Shown here: positions 54,604 through 63,716 of the stretch, one piece after another
How the letters are laid out: every line of letters begins with the position of its first letter
Position numbering within the stretch: position 1 is the first letter of the stretch
Assembly (NCBI RefSeq): GCF_000153705.1
Contig: NZ_DS022272.1
Coordinates: 3,293,798-3,357,797 of the forward strand
Reading direction: 5' to 3'
Source: Fulvimarina pelagi HTCC2506
GTDB taxonomy: Bacteria > Pseudomonadota > Alphaproteobacteria > Rhizobiales > Rhizobiaceae
Length of the DNA: 64,000 nt
Position numbers and translations under genes: made by a program
The notes under the pieces: model-generated
What the model saw: the letters and a program-made list of their open reading frames with translations, nothing else
The model's database searches: none
What the model was told of the DNA's origin: nothing

Positions 54604-55683
54604 TCACTGACTGAGACCGCCAAACAGCGTCGGCACGTCGAGCGGGCGGAAGCCGTAGTGCTCGATCCAGCGGACATCGGCATCGAAGAAAGCGCGAAGG
54701 TCGGGCATACCGTATTTCAGCATGGCGATGCGGTCGATGCCCATGCCCCAGGCAAAGCCCTGATAGACGTCCGGGTCGAGCCCGCCCGCGCGCAGAACGT
54801 TCGGATGCACCATGCCGCAGCCGAGGATCTCCATCCAGTCCGAACCCTCACCGAACCGCACCTCACCGGGCCTGGATCGATCGCATTGAATGTCGACCTC
54901 CATGGAGGGCTCGGTGAACGGGAAGAAGGACGGCCGGAAGCGCATCTTCAGGCTGTCGACCTCGAAGAACGCCTTGCAGAACTCCTGCAGCACCCATTTC
55001 AGGTTCGCGATATTGGCCTTGTCGTCGACGACGAGGCCTTCCAGCTGGTGGAACATCGGCGAATGGGTGGCGTCGGAGTCCTGCCGGTAGGTCTTGCCGG
55101 GAATGACGATGCGGATCGGCGGCTTCTGCGTCTCCATCGTCCGGATCTGCACCGGCGAGGTATGGGTGCGCAGCACCTTGCGCTCGCCGTTCGCGTCCGG
55201 CTGCAGGAAGAACGTGTCGTGCATCTCGCGGGCTGGATGGCCTTCCGGGAAATTCAGCGCCGTGAAGTTGTAGTAATCCGTCTCGATGTCCGGACCTTCG
55301 GCGATGGTGAATCCCATGTCGGCATAAATTGCGGTGATTTCGTCGATCACTTGGCTGATCGGATGGATTCGCCCGCGCGCGGCCGGCGAGGGCCGCACGG
55401 GGAGCGTCACGTCGACCCGCTCGGAGGCGAGACGCCGCTCGATCGCGGCGTCCGCAAGAGCCTCGCGCCGGGCGGTGATCGCGCCCTGCACCCGGTCGCG
55501 CAGACCGTTGAGACGCGGCCCCTCGGTTTTGCGCTCCTCGGGGCTCATCTTGCCGAGGCTCTTCATCATCTCGGATATGCGGCCCTTCTTGCCGAGTTCG
55601 GCAATGCGGATCGCCTCGAGGGCGGCTTCGTCCTCGGCCGTATCGATCGCCGCGATCAGTTCGGTTTCAAGGGTCTCGCTCAC
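54604..55683 (-). CDS. pheS: phenylalanine-tRNA ligase alpha subunit
   Basis: A 359-residue class II aminoacyl-tRNA synthetase subunit. The N-terminal coiled-coil region (residues about 1-85) precedes the catalytic domain: [60 protein letters not shown]-like motif in [14 protein letters not shown], and the motif 3 region [20 protein letters not shown]. Start GTG 55683 (VSETLETEL) has TGGAG seven bases upstream and matches family length; the longer frame upstream is not supported. The partner gene pheT, normally directly downstream, is not in the window. Confidence 0.95.
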   Translation of the reverse strand: MSETLETELIAAIDTAEDEAALEAIRIAELGKKGRISEMMKSLGKMSPEERKTEGPRLNGLRDRVQGAITARREALADAAIERRLASERVDVTLPVRPSPAARGRIHPISQVIDEITAIYADMGFTIAEGPDIETDYYNFTALNFPEGHPAREMHDTFFLQPDANGERKVLRTHTSPVQIRTMETQKPPIRIVIPGKTYRQDSDATHSPMFHQLEGLVVDDKANIANLKWVLQEFCKAFFEVDSLKMRFRPSFFPFTEPSMEVDIQCDRSRPGEVRFGEGSDWMEILGCGMVHPNVLRAGGLDPDVYQGFAWGMGIDRIAMLKYGMPDLRAFFDADVRWIEHYGFRPLDVPTLFGGLSQ

Positions 55684-56044
55684 GCGGTATCTCCAGAATT
55701 CACAGGGCCGGTTTCTTCCGGCCAAATCTTGCGCCTCGTTAACGCATGGTGCGATGCGATGGAAGCGGAGGGGCAGGCGTATCCGCCGACAAGAGCGAAG
55801 TGTCCGGCGTTACGGAGGAAGTGTTATCTCTCCCAGCACAACAATCGTTCTCCGCATCCACGGGCGGCAACCTCACTTCCCCCCGAATGACCTGGCAGGC
55901 GAGGACGCAAGTCTCGAAAGCATGAATGCCATGCAGGAGGTTCAATGTCGCGGTCGGATGGTCAGGTCTCAGACCGGACGATAGGCTGGCGCAGTCGCGG
56001 CGTGGGCGGGAGCCGTCACCCGCGCGCTCCAAAGGAGACGGATC
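55684..56044. other. intergenic region between pheS and GFA gene
   Basis: 361 bp; the divergent promoters of pheS and the GFA gene must be here. No gene or striking structure seen. Confidence 0.4.
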
Positions 56045-56455
56045 ATGCCGGGCGAATCGCCTGATAAGTCTTCCATCGCAGGCGGCTGCCTGTGCGGATT
56101 GGTTCGGTTCGTGGCGCATGGCCGCCCCTCCCGAGTCGGTCTATGCCACTGCATGGATTGCCGTAAGCACCACGGCGCGCTGTTTCACGCCTCCGCAATC
56201 TTTCCGGAAAGGGCCGTTACGATCGAGGGTGAGCCAGAGAGCTATGAAGGTCGCTTCTTCTGCTCCCGCTGCGGTTCGTCCGTCTTTCCGCGAACGGGCG
56301 ACGAGATCGAGGTCAATCTCGGTTCTTTCGACGCGCCGGACCTGCTGACGCCGACATACGAGCTTTGGACCATCCGCCGCGAATCCTGGCTGCCAGAGTT
56401 CGCAACAATGACGCGGTACGAGCGGGATCGGGAGGAGAGCGACCCATCGGAATAG
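56045..56455 (+). CDS. GFA family protein (glutathione-dependent formaldehyde-activating-like)
   Basis: A 136-residue zinc protein of the GFA/CENP-V fold. The zinc-binding cysteines are in GGCLCGLVRF, GLCHCMDCRKHHG and FFCSRCGSSVFPRTGD. The founding member was proposed to link formaldehyde to glutathione, but most members are untested. AAAGGAG lies upstream of the ATG. It is the only plus-strand gene between pheS and rplT. A formaldehyde-related role would suit an organism with methylamine catabolism (inference). Confidence 0.88.
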   Translation: MPGESPDKSSIAGGCLCGLVRFVAHGRPSRVGLCHCMDCRKHHGALFHASAIFPERAVTIEGEPESYEGRFFCSRCGSSVFPRTGDEIEVNLGSFDAPDLLTPTYELWTIRRESWLPEFATMTRYERDREESDPSE

Positions 56456-56496
56456 GCGCCATCGCAGAAGCAGGCCCTCGGTTGTCTTCCGACATG

Positions 56497-56527
56497 GAAA
56501 AAGCCCGCGGCACGAACCACGGGCTTT
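56497..56527. terminator. bidirectional terminator between GFA gene and rplT
   Basis: AAAAGCCCGCGG, six-base loop, CCACGGGCTTTT: a GC-rich stem with an A run on one side and a T run on the other, placed between two convergent genes. It can serve rplT on the minus strand and the GFA gene on the plus strand. Confidence 0.8.
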
Positions 56528-56555
56528 TCGAAATTCCATTCGGGAGCTGCGCTTC

Positions 56556-56978
56556 TTAAGCGGCCTTCTTCTCGCCAACCGCACGCTCGTAGGCGTTCGG
56601 GAACTGACCCTCGCCCTTAAGGTATTCAAGAGCGGTCTTCGACTGGTCGCAGAGGGCCTTGAAGGCTTCCGGCTCGTGGATCGCGATGTCCGAGAGAACC
56701 TTGCGGTCGACTTCGATGCCGGCCTTGTTGAGGCCATCGATGAAGCGGCCGTAGGTCAGGCCGTGCTCGCGGACCGCGGCGTTGATGCGCTGGATCCAGA
56801 GAGCACGGAAGTTCCGCTTCTTGGCCCGGCGGTCGCGCGTCGCGTACTGCTTGGACCGGTCAACCGCGGCCTTCGCGGCGCGGATGGTGTTCTTGCGGCG
56901 GCCGTAGAATCCCTTCGCGGCCTTCAGAACCTTCTTGTGCTTGGCATGGGCGGTTACGCCCCGTTTCACGCGTGCCAT
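56556..56978 (-). CDS. rplT: 50S ribosomal protein L20
   Basis: A 140-residue ribosomal protein binding 23S rRNA early in assembly. It opens [20 protein letters not shown] and [20 protein letters not shown], the strongly conserved basic N-terminus; the globular part follows ([20 protein letters not shown]). The C-terminal tail beyond residue 118 is the short extension common in alphaproteobacteria. It lies 46 bp downstream of rpmI in the usual rpmI-rplT order. The gene infC, which often precedes the pair, is not adjacent. Confidence 0.97.
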   Translation of the reverse strand: MARVKRGVTAHAKHKKVLKAAKGFYGRRKNTIRAAKAAVDRSKQYATRDRRAKKRNFRALWIQRINAAVREHGLTYGRFIDGLNKAGIEVDRKVLSDIAIHEPEAFKALCDQSKTALEYLKGEGQFPNAYERAVGEKKAA

Positions 56979-57024
56979 GATCTAATCTCCTTCGAATTCG
57001 TTCGTGATGCCGAAAAGTCCACGC

Positions 57025-57225
57025 TTAGCGGTCGTAAGGCATGTACAGCTTGACGATGCGCTCGTCGGGCTTCGAGAGAAGCTTCGAGCCGCGCGCGTCG
57101 CGAATGAAGTCGTTGGAGCGTTTGATCATGCCGTGGCGTTTGCCGGCATGACCGGCCTTGACGCGGCCGGTAGCAGTCATGGAAAAGCGCTTCTTGGCGC
57201 TCGATTTGGTCTTCATCTTGGGCAT
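57025..57225 (-). CDS. rpmI: 50S ribosomal protein L35
   Basis: A 66-residue basic ribosomal protein: [20 protein letters not shown] and [18 protein letters not shown], the typical L35 sequence. Length matches. First gene of the rpmI-rplT pair; its promoter should be in the 190 bp between it and the DUF192 gene. infC is not adjacent. Confidence 0.97.
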   Translation of the reverse strand: MPKMKTKSSAKKRFSMTATGRVKAGHAGKRHGMIKRSNDFIRDARGSKLLSKPDERIVKLYMPYDR

Positions 57226-57416
57226 TTTGCTCTCCTTGGCTTAAGGTTCGCATCGCGCAAAAAAGAGACCTCCGGCTCGGTTTTCCGATCGAGAAAACCA
57301 CCCGCGATCCCGTCAAAAGCGCCGCGAAAGCATCGAGAGCCGCCACGGCATGCCCTGCCGGACGGCTCGATCAACGCCTGCCCAATAACGCCAGAAAGGC
57401 GCTATTGCAAGGGTGG

Positions 57417-57884
57417 TCAGCTGCTGTCGCCTGCTGGCGGAATCGACTCGTGCTCGACCTTGTCGCCCGGCTCGACACCGAGCCGCTTCGCCGCGCCACC
57501 ATTGAGTTCGAGCACGTAACGCACCGGACCGCCGGAAGGGATGACGTCGAGCGAGAGAGGCTTGGTGTTGCGTACAATGGTGAGGATCGTGCCGTCCTCT
57601 TCGATGAAGAGCATGTCGAGCGGGATGAGCGTGTTCTTCATCCACATTCCGACCTCCCGGGTCATCCCGAACTCGAACAGCATGCCTGCATCTTCGGCCA
57701 TTTCTTCTCGGAACATGAGGCCGGTCCGGCGCTCTTCGTCCGTGTCAGCAATTTCGGCGTCGATGACATGGGTCGCTTCGCTGGTTACGAGGCGTACTTC
57801 GTCCGCCTCTGCCGAAGTCGGAGCAAGGAGCGCGAATGTCGACAAGGCAAATGCTGCGGCGAGAACGCGGATCAAAATGCGCAT
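57417..57884 (-). CDS. exported DUF192 family protein
   Basis: A 155-residue protein with a Sec signal peptide (MRILIRVLAAAFALSTFALL, cleavage likely after AEA near residue 27) and one DUF192 domain: ADTDEERRTGLMFREEMAED, GMLFEFGMTREVGMWMKNTL and the end VLELNGGAAKRLGVEPGDKV. The family is small, periplasmic and of unknown function. It follows the cold-shock-domain gene on the same strand by about 150 bp, an arrangement I recall from other alphaproteobacteria. Confidence 0.9.
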   Translation of the reverse strand: MRILIRVLAAAFALSTFALLAPTSAEADEVRLVTSEATHVIDAEIADTDEERRTGLMFREEMAEDAGMLFEFGMTREVGMWMKNTLIPLDMLFIEEDGTILTIVRNTKPLSLDVIPSGGPVRYVLELNGGAAKRLGVEPGDKVEHESIPPAGDSS

Positions 57885-58035
57885 GGGATGGAGTTCCTCC
57901 GAGCAGAAGGCCGGCTTCGGTCGTCGGTCGCGACCGGGACGGGCATCGAGAAAGGAGATGGCAGGGTCTGCCGTCTACATCAAGGCGGATGCTGCAGGGC
58001 GAGCGGTTCCAGATTGCGGTGATTGGACGGCGACC

Positions 58036-58611
58036 TCAGTGCGAAGCGGGTCTTGCGTCCGCCGGGTGCACCTCCGCCGCCATCTTCCCCTTGCGACCGA
58101 TACCATAGCGCACCTTCACCTCCTGGCCGAGCCGCAGTTCGGTCATGCCGAACCGGCGCAGTGTCTCCATGTGGATGAAGATGTCCTCGTCGTTTTCGCC
58201 CGTCGTCAGGAAACCGTAACCCTTGGTCCGATTGAACCACTTGACCGTAGCAGTGACGAGGTCGCTTGTCGGGGTGACCTGGTTGTGGGTACGGGCCGGG
58301 GGCATCTGCGATGGGTGGACGCTGGTAGACGAGTCCATAGACAGAACGCGGAACGCACTAAGCCCACGTTCGCTGCGCTGAACCTCGCAAACGACGCGTG
58401 CACCCTCCAGCGCCGTGGCGTATCCGTCGCGCCTCAGACATGTCACATGAATGAGGACATCCGCACTTTCGTCGTCCGGCACGATGAAGCCGAAGCCTTT
58501 GGCAACGTCGAACCATTTGATGTGACCTGAAACGACACCGACGTCGATACTCGCCGTCGCTTCGACTTCCTCGTCATGACTTTCCAGACCAGTGGACGTC
58601 CGCTCCGCCAT
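58036..58611 (-). CDS. double cold-shock-domain protein
   Basis: A 191-residue protein with two cold-shock (OB-fold) domains. The first, residues about 26-92, contains [20 protein letters not shown] (RNP1) and DVLIHVTCL (RNP2); the second, residues about 118-182, contains [20 protein letters not shown] and [10 protein letters not shown] polar linker joins them. Two-domain cold-shock proteins are common in alphaproteobacteria and bind single-stranded RNA or DNA. Its upstream region (354 bp) is long enough to include a structured leader. Confidence 0.93.
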   Translation of the reverse strand: MAERTSTGLESHDEEVEATASIDVGVVSGHIKWFDVAKGFGFIVPDDESADVLIHVTCLRRDGYATALEGARVVCEVQRSERGLSAFRVLSMDSSTSVHPSQMPPARTHNQVTPTSDLVTATVKWFNRTKGYGFLTTGENDEDIFIHMETLRRFGMTELRLGQEVKVRYGIGRKGKMAAEVHPADARPASH

Positions 58612-58965
58612 TCGGATGATCCGCCTTTACGCAACCGAATTACGATGAGTTTAGCATTAATTGGTTGCAACGGCGCAAGGGCCTACGGGCAATTGGATGC
58701 GAATTGCCCCCATATTTACGCTACGTCCGTTCTGAACGCCCCCGCTGACTTCGACGCCACGCCATCCGTTGTAACCGCGTTTCGGCGATTCGAGGCTCAA
58801 CCAGTTGGAACGCCTGAAAAATCCCGAAGTCATTGTTCCAAGATCAGAATGAGTGATTAGCCGTCTCTCGAAATGACGGGTTGCGAATGAGGGCCCGGGG
58901 GAACCCATGGCGACAAGAGCCTGTTGCTGAGGCGGGCACAATGAATTCCTTTGGGAGGAACAGTC
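58612..58965. other. intergenic region between cold-shock gene and Ser-rich protein gene
   Basis: 354 bp containing divergent promoters; no gene recognised. The part next to the cold-shock gene is comparatively AT-rich and could be its 5' leader. Confidence 0.4.
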
Positions 58966-59826
58966 ATGAAACGTCTGCACATCCTCGCGTCTGCACTGAC
59001 GCTCTCCGCCGCGACCATCACCGCGAATGGCGCCTTCGCCGCATGCTCCGATGAACTCGCGGAATTGAAGGAGCAGGTCGGTTCGATGGCCGCTGCCGGC
59101 TCGATGACTGCGGGTACCGATAGCAGCGCTTCAGCCTCGGGCTCGGGCGAGATGTCGTCCGGTTCGAGCGATATGGCGGGCGACGCATCCGCGTCGGGCT
59201 CGGCTTCAATGAACAGCTCTTCGAGCTCGGATTCGGCGAGCGCATCCAGTGGAGAATCGATGTCTCCGGACGGCTCCGAAGCCACCCCTGCCGAGGAGAC
59301 GCCAGGCGGCGTCGATCAAACTGCCGTAACGACGGACGAACCGACCTTTACGGCTCAGGGTGATGTCGAAGGCCAGAGTGACACCGAGAATGCGACGGGC
59401 GCGCTTAGCGGCGTCGCTCCGACGCCGGCGCTGACCGATGAGGCTTCGGGTAACGACGACGCTTCGGAGCAGGCCGCTGCGGGCGAAGCGGAACAGCGTG
59501 ACGAGGGTGAGTCATCGAGCGGCGATATGGCGTCCTCGGACACTGCATCGTCCGGGTCTACTTCCGCCGACAGCGACATGGCCGCCTCTGACAGCGCCTC
59601 CTCGACGGACTCCTCGATGAGCAGCGACTCCGGCTCCGCCGACATGGCAGCCTCCGGCAGCGCTTCGACGAGTTCCGACTCCCCCTCGATGGCCGAGGGC
59701 TCCAGCATGGCCGGCGACCAGCAGATGGTCTCGGCACATCTCGCCGCAGCTCAGATGGCGCTCGACGAGGGGAATGAGGAGGCTTGCATGGCTGCCGTCG
59801 AGCAGGCCCGCGAGTCGATGATGTAA
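58966..59826 (+). CDS. exported Ser/Ala/Asp-rich low-complexity protein
   Basis: A 286-residue protein with a Sec signal peptide ([20 protein letters not shown], cleavage likely after AFA near residue 25). The mature protein is mostly low-complexity: Ser, Ala, Asp, Gly, Glu and Met with imperfect repeats such as [12 protein letters not shown] and [12 protein letters not shown], strongly acidic. Ordered-looking ends flank it: [16 protein letters not shown] and [20 protein letters not shown], each with one cysteine (about 27 and 274). GGGAGGAACAG precedes ATG 58966, five codons inside the longer frame. I do not recognise a family; a surface or periplasmic spacer is plausible. Confidence 0.75.
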   Translation: MKRLHILASALTLSAATITANGAFAACSDELAELKEQVGSMAAAGSMTAGTDSSASASGSGEMSSGSSDMAGDASASGSASMNSSSSSDSASASSGESMSPDGSEATPAEETPGGVDQTAVTTDEPTFTAQGDVEGQSDTENATGALSGVAPTPALTDEASGNDDASEQAAAGEAEQRDEGESSSGDMASSDTASSGSTSADSDMAASDSASSTDSSMSSDSGSADMAASGSASTSSDSPSMAEGSSMAGDQQMVSAHLAAAQMALDEGNEEACMAAVEQARESMM

Positions 59827-59874
59827 GTTTTCCTCGTTCGCCCCTCTGGGCGATCGAAGGCAAAGACCAAGCTT

Positions 59875-59897
59875 AAGGGGTCCGCGCGGGCCCCTTT
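59875..59897 (+). terminator. rho-independent terminator after the Ser-rich protein gene
   Basis: AAGGGG pairs with CCCCTT across a short GC-rich loop, followed by a T run start. It lies 49 bp after the stop codon. Confidence 0.6.
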
Positions 59898-59944
59898 CGC
59901 GTCTGGGGTCATCGCAAACACAAAGCTATCTCGAAGGAATCACA

Positions 59945-60385
59945 ATGCGCTATCTGCATACGATGGTCCGCGTCAGCGATCTTGATGCCTCGCTCGACTT
60001 TTACTGCAACAAGCTCGGCCTGGTGGAGACCAATCGCAAAGAGAGTGAACAGGGCCGCTTCACGCTCGTATTCCTCGCCGCCCCCGACGACCTGCCGCAG
60101 GCGAAAGACACCAAGGCTCCGCTGATGGAGCTCACCTACAACTGGGACCCGGAAGAATACACCGGCGGACGCAATTTCGGCCATCTCGCTTTTGCGGTCG
60201 ATGATATCTACGGCACCTGTCAAAAACTGATGGACAACGGCATCATCATCAATCGGCCGCCGCGCGACGGGCATATGGCCTTCATCAAGTCCCCCGACGG
60301 AATTTCTTTCGAGCTGCTGCAAAAGGGCGACGCTCTCCAGCCGAAGGAGCCCTGGGCCTCTATGAGCAACACCGGATCCTGGTGA
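59945..60385 (+). CDS. gloA: lactoylglutathione lyase (glyoxalase I)
   Basis: A 146-residue vicinal-oxygen-chelate enzyme that turns the hemithioacetal of methylglyoxal and glutathione into lactoylglutathione. Motifs include [20 protein letters not shown] (metal His), [13 protein letters not shown] (metal Glu and substrate contacts), [12 protein letters not shown] (second metal His) and [16 protein letters not shown] (second metal Glu). Length matches nickel-type bacterial GloA. GAAGGA lies upstream of the ATG. Stands alone. Confidence 0.95.
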   Translation: MRYLHTMVRVSDLDASLDFYCNKLGLVETNRKESEQGRFTLVFLAAPDDLPQAKDTKAPLMELTYNWDPEEYTGGRNFGHLAFAVDDIYGTCQKLMDNGIIINRPPRDGHMAFIKSPDGISFELLQKGDALQPKEPWASMSNTGSW

Positions 60386-60730
60386 TCGTGGCAGGGTAGG
60401 GGCGACATACTCCACAAACCCGCCTCATTCACCAATCATGAACAATTCGTCACCGAAGGACGATGCGGGGCCGAAAACCCTCGGCCTCGTTTGACTCTTC
60501 GGCAGGACCTGCGCTGATTGTGCACGGTCCGTGATCGGACTTTGAGCGACGATCCGCAACGGGCGTCGAGATGCTGACGCTGAATCCATTAGGATAATGC
60601 GTCCACGCTGCGGCGACGGTCTTGTCTCCGCGCACAATCGGCCTGAATCGATCATGGGGATGATCGAGGCGGGCAAAAGCAGAAGAAGCGGCAGGGGCAC
60701 GGGCCGTTTTGCTGGAGAGGGATCGATAGA
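60386..60730. other. intergenic region before DUF882 lipoprotein gene
   Basis: 345 bp without a convincing gene or structure; likely promoter region of the following gene. Confidence 0.4.
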
Positions 60731-61795
60731 GTGACGATCGATGACGCATGCCGTCCTCAAAATTTCCGTGCGTACACGGCGCAGCACCCGTTAGGGCCCA
60801 AGCGTCGAGCAGGGCAGCGACTTTCGAGTTCTTGCGTCCTGCTTGCGACCGCGCTTACGCTCACTCCGTTGTTGTCAGGCTGCATGTCCGGGATCAGCGA
60901 CGTCACTTCGTTTGGCCTGACCCAGTCGTCCGAAGTTGCGCAGAACGATGGCCCGGTCGATGTGAGTGATGCCCCTGAGGTTGACGTTTCCTCCCTCGAG
61001 GGTGATGCGGACTCTGGCACGGTAGAGGTCTCCGAAGAAGCGGCCGAAAGGGTCGCCGCAGCCTCGCCCGGGAACGCGGAAGATCGCGATGGTGCGCTGG
61101 TGCCGCTTTCCAACGGCGGCGAGACCGTCGCGGCCTATGCTGGAGGTCGGGTCGGTGAAGGCGGCTCTGCCAGCGGCGCTTCTTCTGGGGGCGGCCTTTC
61201 GCTTTTCCAGTCCCTCTTTGCCCGCAAAGAGGCACGCACGCCTATCGCCAACGCAGAGCGCGGAAAGGGACGCCGCGTCGTTCTTAACCGCGAAGGTGCA
61301 CCGACGAGCGAAGACGGAAGTCTGCCCGGCGTAGATCCAAGTTCCATCTTCGAGATCGGGCAGCGGGCATCGGCCGACGAAGATGCGCTTGAAGACGCCG
61401 CCTATGAGGTGGCTGCGCTCGGCGGTGGCTTCGCGCGCCTCAGTCCAAACGGATTGAGAGTGCAGCGGGAGAACGTGCGAACCGACTGTTTCCCGCGCCA
61501 GCTGGTCGGCATGATCCGCGCCATCGAGCAGCGTTTCGGCCAGCGCGTCGTCGTTACCTCCGGCTATCGCAGCCCGGAACACAACCGCCGCGTTCGTGGC
61601 GCCAAAGCTTCGCAGCACATGGCGTGCAAGGCTGCGGATATCGTCATTCCCAATGCCAACAACCGGGCTGTCGCCGCCTTCGTGAAGTCGCTGCCTGGCC
61701 GCGGCGGGGTCGGCACTTATTGCCACACCAAAGCCATCCACATCGATGTGGGCCCGAAGCGCGAATGGAATTGGCGGTGTCGCCGTCGCGGCTGA
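60731..61795 (+). CDS. DUF882/peptidase M15-like lipoprotein
   Basis: A 354-residue envelope protein. After a basic N-terminus comes a hydrophobic stretch with lipobox LLSGC (cysteine near residue 51), so it is probably a lipoprotein. The middle (residues about 60-230) is acidic and low-complexity. The C-terminal domain (about 235-345) is the DUF882/YcbK M15-type fold: VVTSGYRSPEHNRRVRGAKA, SQHMACKAADIVIP and CHTKAIHIDVGPKREWNW, with the zinc-type His and Asp residues. It likely cleaves or binds peptidoglycan. Start GTG 60731 gives an unusually long pre-lipobox leader, so the true start may differ. Confidence 0.8.
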   Translation: MTIDDACRPQNFRAYTAQHPLGPKRRAGQRLSSSCVLLATALTLTPLLSGCMSGISDVTSFGLTQSSEVAQNDGPVDVSDAPEVDVSSLEGDADSGTVEVSEEAAERVAAASPGNAEDRDGALVPLSNGGETVAAYAGGRVGEGGSASGASSGGGLSLFQSLFARKEARTPIANAERGKGRRVVLNREGAPTSEDGSLPGVDPSSIFEIGQRASADEDALEDAAYEVAALGGGFARLSPNGLRVQRENVRTDCFPRQLVGMIRAIEQRFGQRVVVTSGYRSPEHNRRVRGAKASQHMACKAADIVIPNANNRAVAAFVKSLPGRGGVGTYCHTKAIHIDVGPKREWNWRCRRRG

Positions 61796-61899
61796 ATCGG
61801 CGACAAGTCCCTCCGAGTTGCCGAAGGTCCAATTTCTTTGCCCGATTGCGCATTCAACGCTTGCAAGATCGGCTCACACCTCGTAGATACCCCCGCGTT

Positions 61900-61975
61900 G
61901 CGCCCATCGTCTAGCGGTCTAGGACGCTGCCCTTTCACGGCGGAAACACGGGTTCGAGTCCCGTTGGGCGTGCCA
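61900..61975 (+). tRNA. tRNA-Glu (anticodon UUC), CCA encoded
   Basis: Folds as a standard cloverleaf of 76 bases. The acceptor arm pairs GCGCCCA (61900-61906) with TGGGCGT, followed by discriminator G and an encoded CCA. The anticodon stem CTGCC/GGCGG holds the loop CTTTCAC, anticodon TTC. The T arm reads CGGGTTCGAGTCCCG. The D arm is GTCTAGCGGTCTAGGAC, typical of bacterial tRNA-Glu. Confidence 0.95.
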
Positions 61976-62152
61976 ACCTCCCAAGCTATCTCTTCAATTA
62001 CCGTGGCTGTCTGTCGTGGCTTGCGGCGACGTTTTTCCTGCTATTGCGACTCTTGCCGCCGACATTCGAAACACGATGCCGAAGGGCCTGATCGTGCTTG
62101 TGGCAGCTAACCGGCAGATGCTGCGCGCCGCCGAGTTCCGATCTCAGGATCT

Positions 62153-62542
62153 TTGTCTTTGAACGACTCGCACGATGATCGCGCCGTTCCGCCCAAAGAA
62201 AAGGGCCTGCGCCATCTCTTGCATTCCACGCGCTATACGCTGGCAGGCCTCGGACGGCTATGGCAGGAACCGGCCTTCCGTCAGGAGGCGCTGGCTTTCG
62301 CCGCCGTCGCCATTTGGCATCTCGGCTTTGCTTCGCCGCTCTGGCTAATCCTACTCCAAGGGGTCGCCGCACTTGCCCTTTTTGCCGTCGAGGCCTTGAA
62401 CACGGCGATCGAGGAGCTTCTCGACCACATCTCGCCGGGCTTTAGCCGGACCGCCAAGCATGGCAAGGATCTCGGCTCTTTCGCCGTCGCCTGCCTTCTC
62501 CTCGCCAACGGGCTGATCGCCCTTGCGGCGCCCTTCATCTGA
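62153..62542 (+). CDS. dgkA: diacylglycerol kinase
   Basis: A 129-residue three-helix membrane kinase that phosphorylates diacylglycerol to phosphatidate. Signature: RYTLAGLGRLWQEPAFRQEA and the conserved VEALNTAIEELLDHISPGFS with the glutamates needed for catalysis; three membrane segments (LAFAAVAIWHLGFA, LILLQGVAALALFAV, SFAVACLLLANGLIALAAPF). Start is TTG 62153 with AGGA upstream; a TTG two codons later is an alternative. Stands between the tRNA-Glu gene and qmcA. Confidence 0.9.
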   Translation: MSLNDSHDDRAVPPKEKGLRHLLHSTRYTLAGLGRLWQEPAFRQEALAFAAVAIWHLGFASPLWLILLQGVAALALFAVEALNTAIEELLDHISPGFSRTAKHGKDLGSFAVACLLLANGLIALAAPFI

Positions 62543-62653
62543 TGTTCGCCATGGTGTCAGGCGGCGGACCCCGGTGCTTGCGTCGCGTTCTGGCCCGAAC
62601 GATACTTCCGAAAAGCCGTCCCGTCCGGGCTGCACAATCGTGAGTTTCGCCGC

Positions 62654-63712
62654 ATGGATCTTCTCGCCGTCACCCCCGGCCTCATCGCGCTTGTCGTTCT
62701 CGTTGTCATTGCGGTCCTGGTGTTGTCCTCGGTCATCAAGATCGTGCCCCAGGGCTACAACTGGACCGTCGAGAATTTCGGCCGCTACACGCGCACGCTC
62801 ACGCCCGGTCTCAGCCTGTTGATCCCCTTCATCGAGCGGATCGGCCGCAAGATGAACATGATGGAGCAGGTGCTCGACGTGCCGACCCAGGAGGTCATCA
62901 CACGGGACAATGCATCGGTCGCCGCTGACGGCGTCGCTTTCTACCAGATTCTCGACGCTCGAGCGGCCGCCTACGAAGTGTCCGGCCTCGAATATGCGAT
63001 CCTTAATCTGGTCATGACCAATCTCAGATCGGTCATGGGTTCGATGGATCTCGACGATCTCTTGTCGAACCGTGATTCGATCTCGGAACGCATCCTGCGC
63101 GTCGTCGACGACGCCTCGCACACTTGGGGCATCAAGATCACCCGGATCGAAATAAAGGACATCAACCCGCCGAAGAACCTTGTCGACGCGATGGCGCGGC
63201 AGATGATGGCGGAGCGCGAGAAGCGAGCCGAAATCCTTGAAGCGGAGGGCGAAAAAAGCGCCGCGATCCTTAGGGCAGAGGGCGAAAAGCAGTCGGCGAT
63301 CCTCAAAGCGGAAGGCCAGCGCGACGCCGCATTCCGCGATGCCGAAGCGCGCGAACGCCAGGCTGAAGCCGAGGCGAAGGCGACACAGATGGTCTCGGAT
63401 GCCATCGCGGCCGGCGATGTCCAGGCCATCAACTATTTCGTCGCGCAAAAATACACCGAGGCCCTCGGTCGGATTGCGTCGGCGCCGAACCAGCGCGTCG
63501 TTCTGATGCCGATGGAGGCGTCTTCCCTCGCAGGGTCCATCGCGGGCATCGCAGAGCTCGCGCGGGCGACCTTCGGCGACATGCCGGCGGCCCAGACGCC
63601 CCCTACGAACCAGGCGCGGTCGCGGCCGAACCGGCCAAGCGGTCCGAGTGGTCCGCAGGCCGGCCCGCCGGAATTTACCACTCGCTCGTCATGGGACCGC
63701 GACGGAGGCTGA
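62654..63712 (+). CDS. qmcA: SPFH/band-7 membrane protein (QmcA/stomatin-like)
   Basis: A 352-residue slipin-type protein. One N-terminal membrane segment (LIALVVLVVIAVLVLSSVIK) leads into the band-7 domain (VPQGYNWTVENFGRYTRTLT, PGLSLLIPFIERIGRKMNMM, DNASVAADGVAFYQI). Residues about 185-255 form a long charged coiled coil (EREKRAEILEAEGEKSAAIL), then an Ala/Pro-rich tail. It organises membrane microdomains, often with an NfeD-like partner; here such a gene follows after 4 bp. Confidence 0.93.
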   Translation: MDLLAVTPGLIALVVLVVIAVLVLSSVIKIVPQGYNWTVENFGRYTRTLTPGLSLLIPFIERIGRKMNMMEQVLDVPTQEVITRDNASVAADGVAFYQILDARAAAYEVSGLEYAILNLVMTNLRSVMGSMDLDDLLSNRDSISERILRVVDDASHTWGIKITRIEIKDINPPKNLVDAMARQMMAEREKRAEILEAEGEKSAAILRAEGEKQSAILKAEGQRDAAFRDAEARERQAEAEAKATQMVSDAIAAGDVQAINYFVAQKYTEALGRIASAPNQRVVLMPMEASSLAGSIAGIAELARATFGDMPAAQTPPTNQARSRPNRPSGPSGPQAGPPEFTTRSSWDRDGG

Positions 63713-63716
63713 GTCG

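Noticed and set aside
54571-55890. 439-codon plus-strand open frame over pheS
   Set aside because: Antisense to pheS, whose identity is certain.
62351-63448. Minus-strand frame over dgkA and qmcA
   Set aside because: Antisense to two well-recognised genes; no family resemblance.
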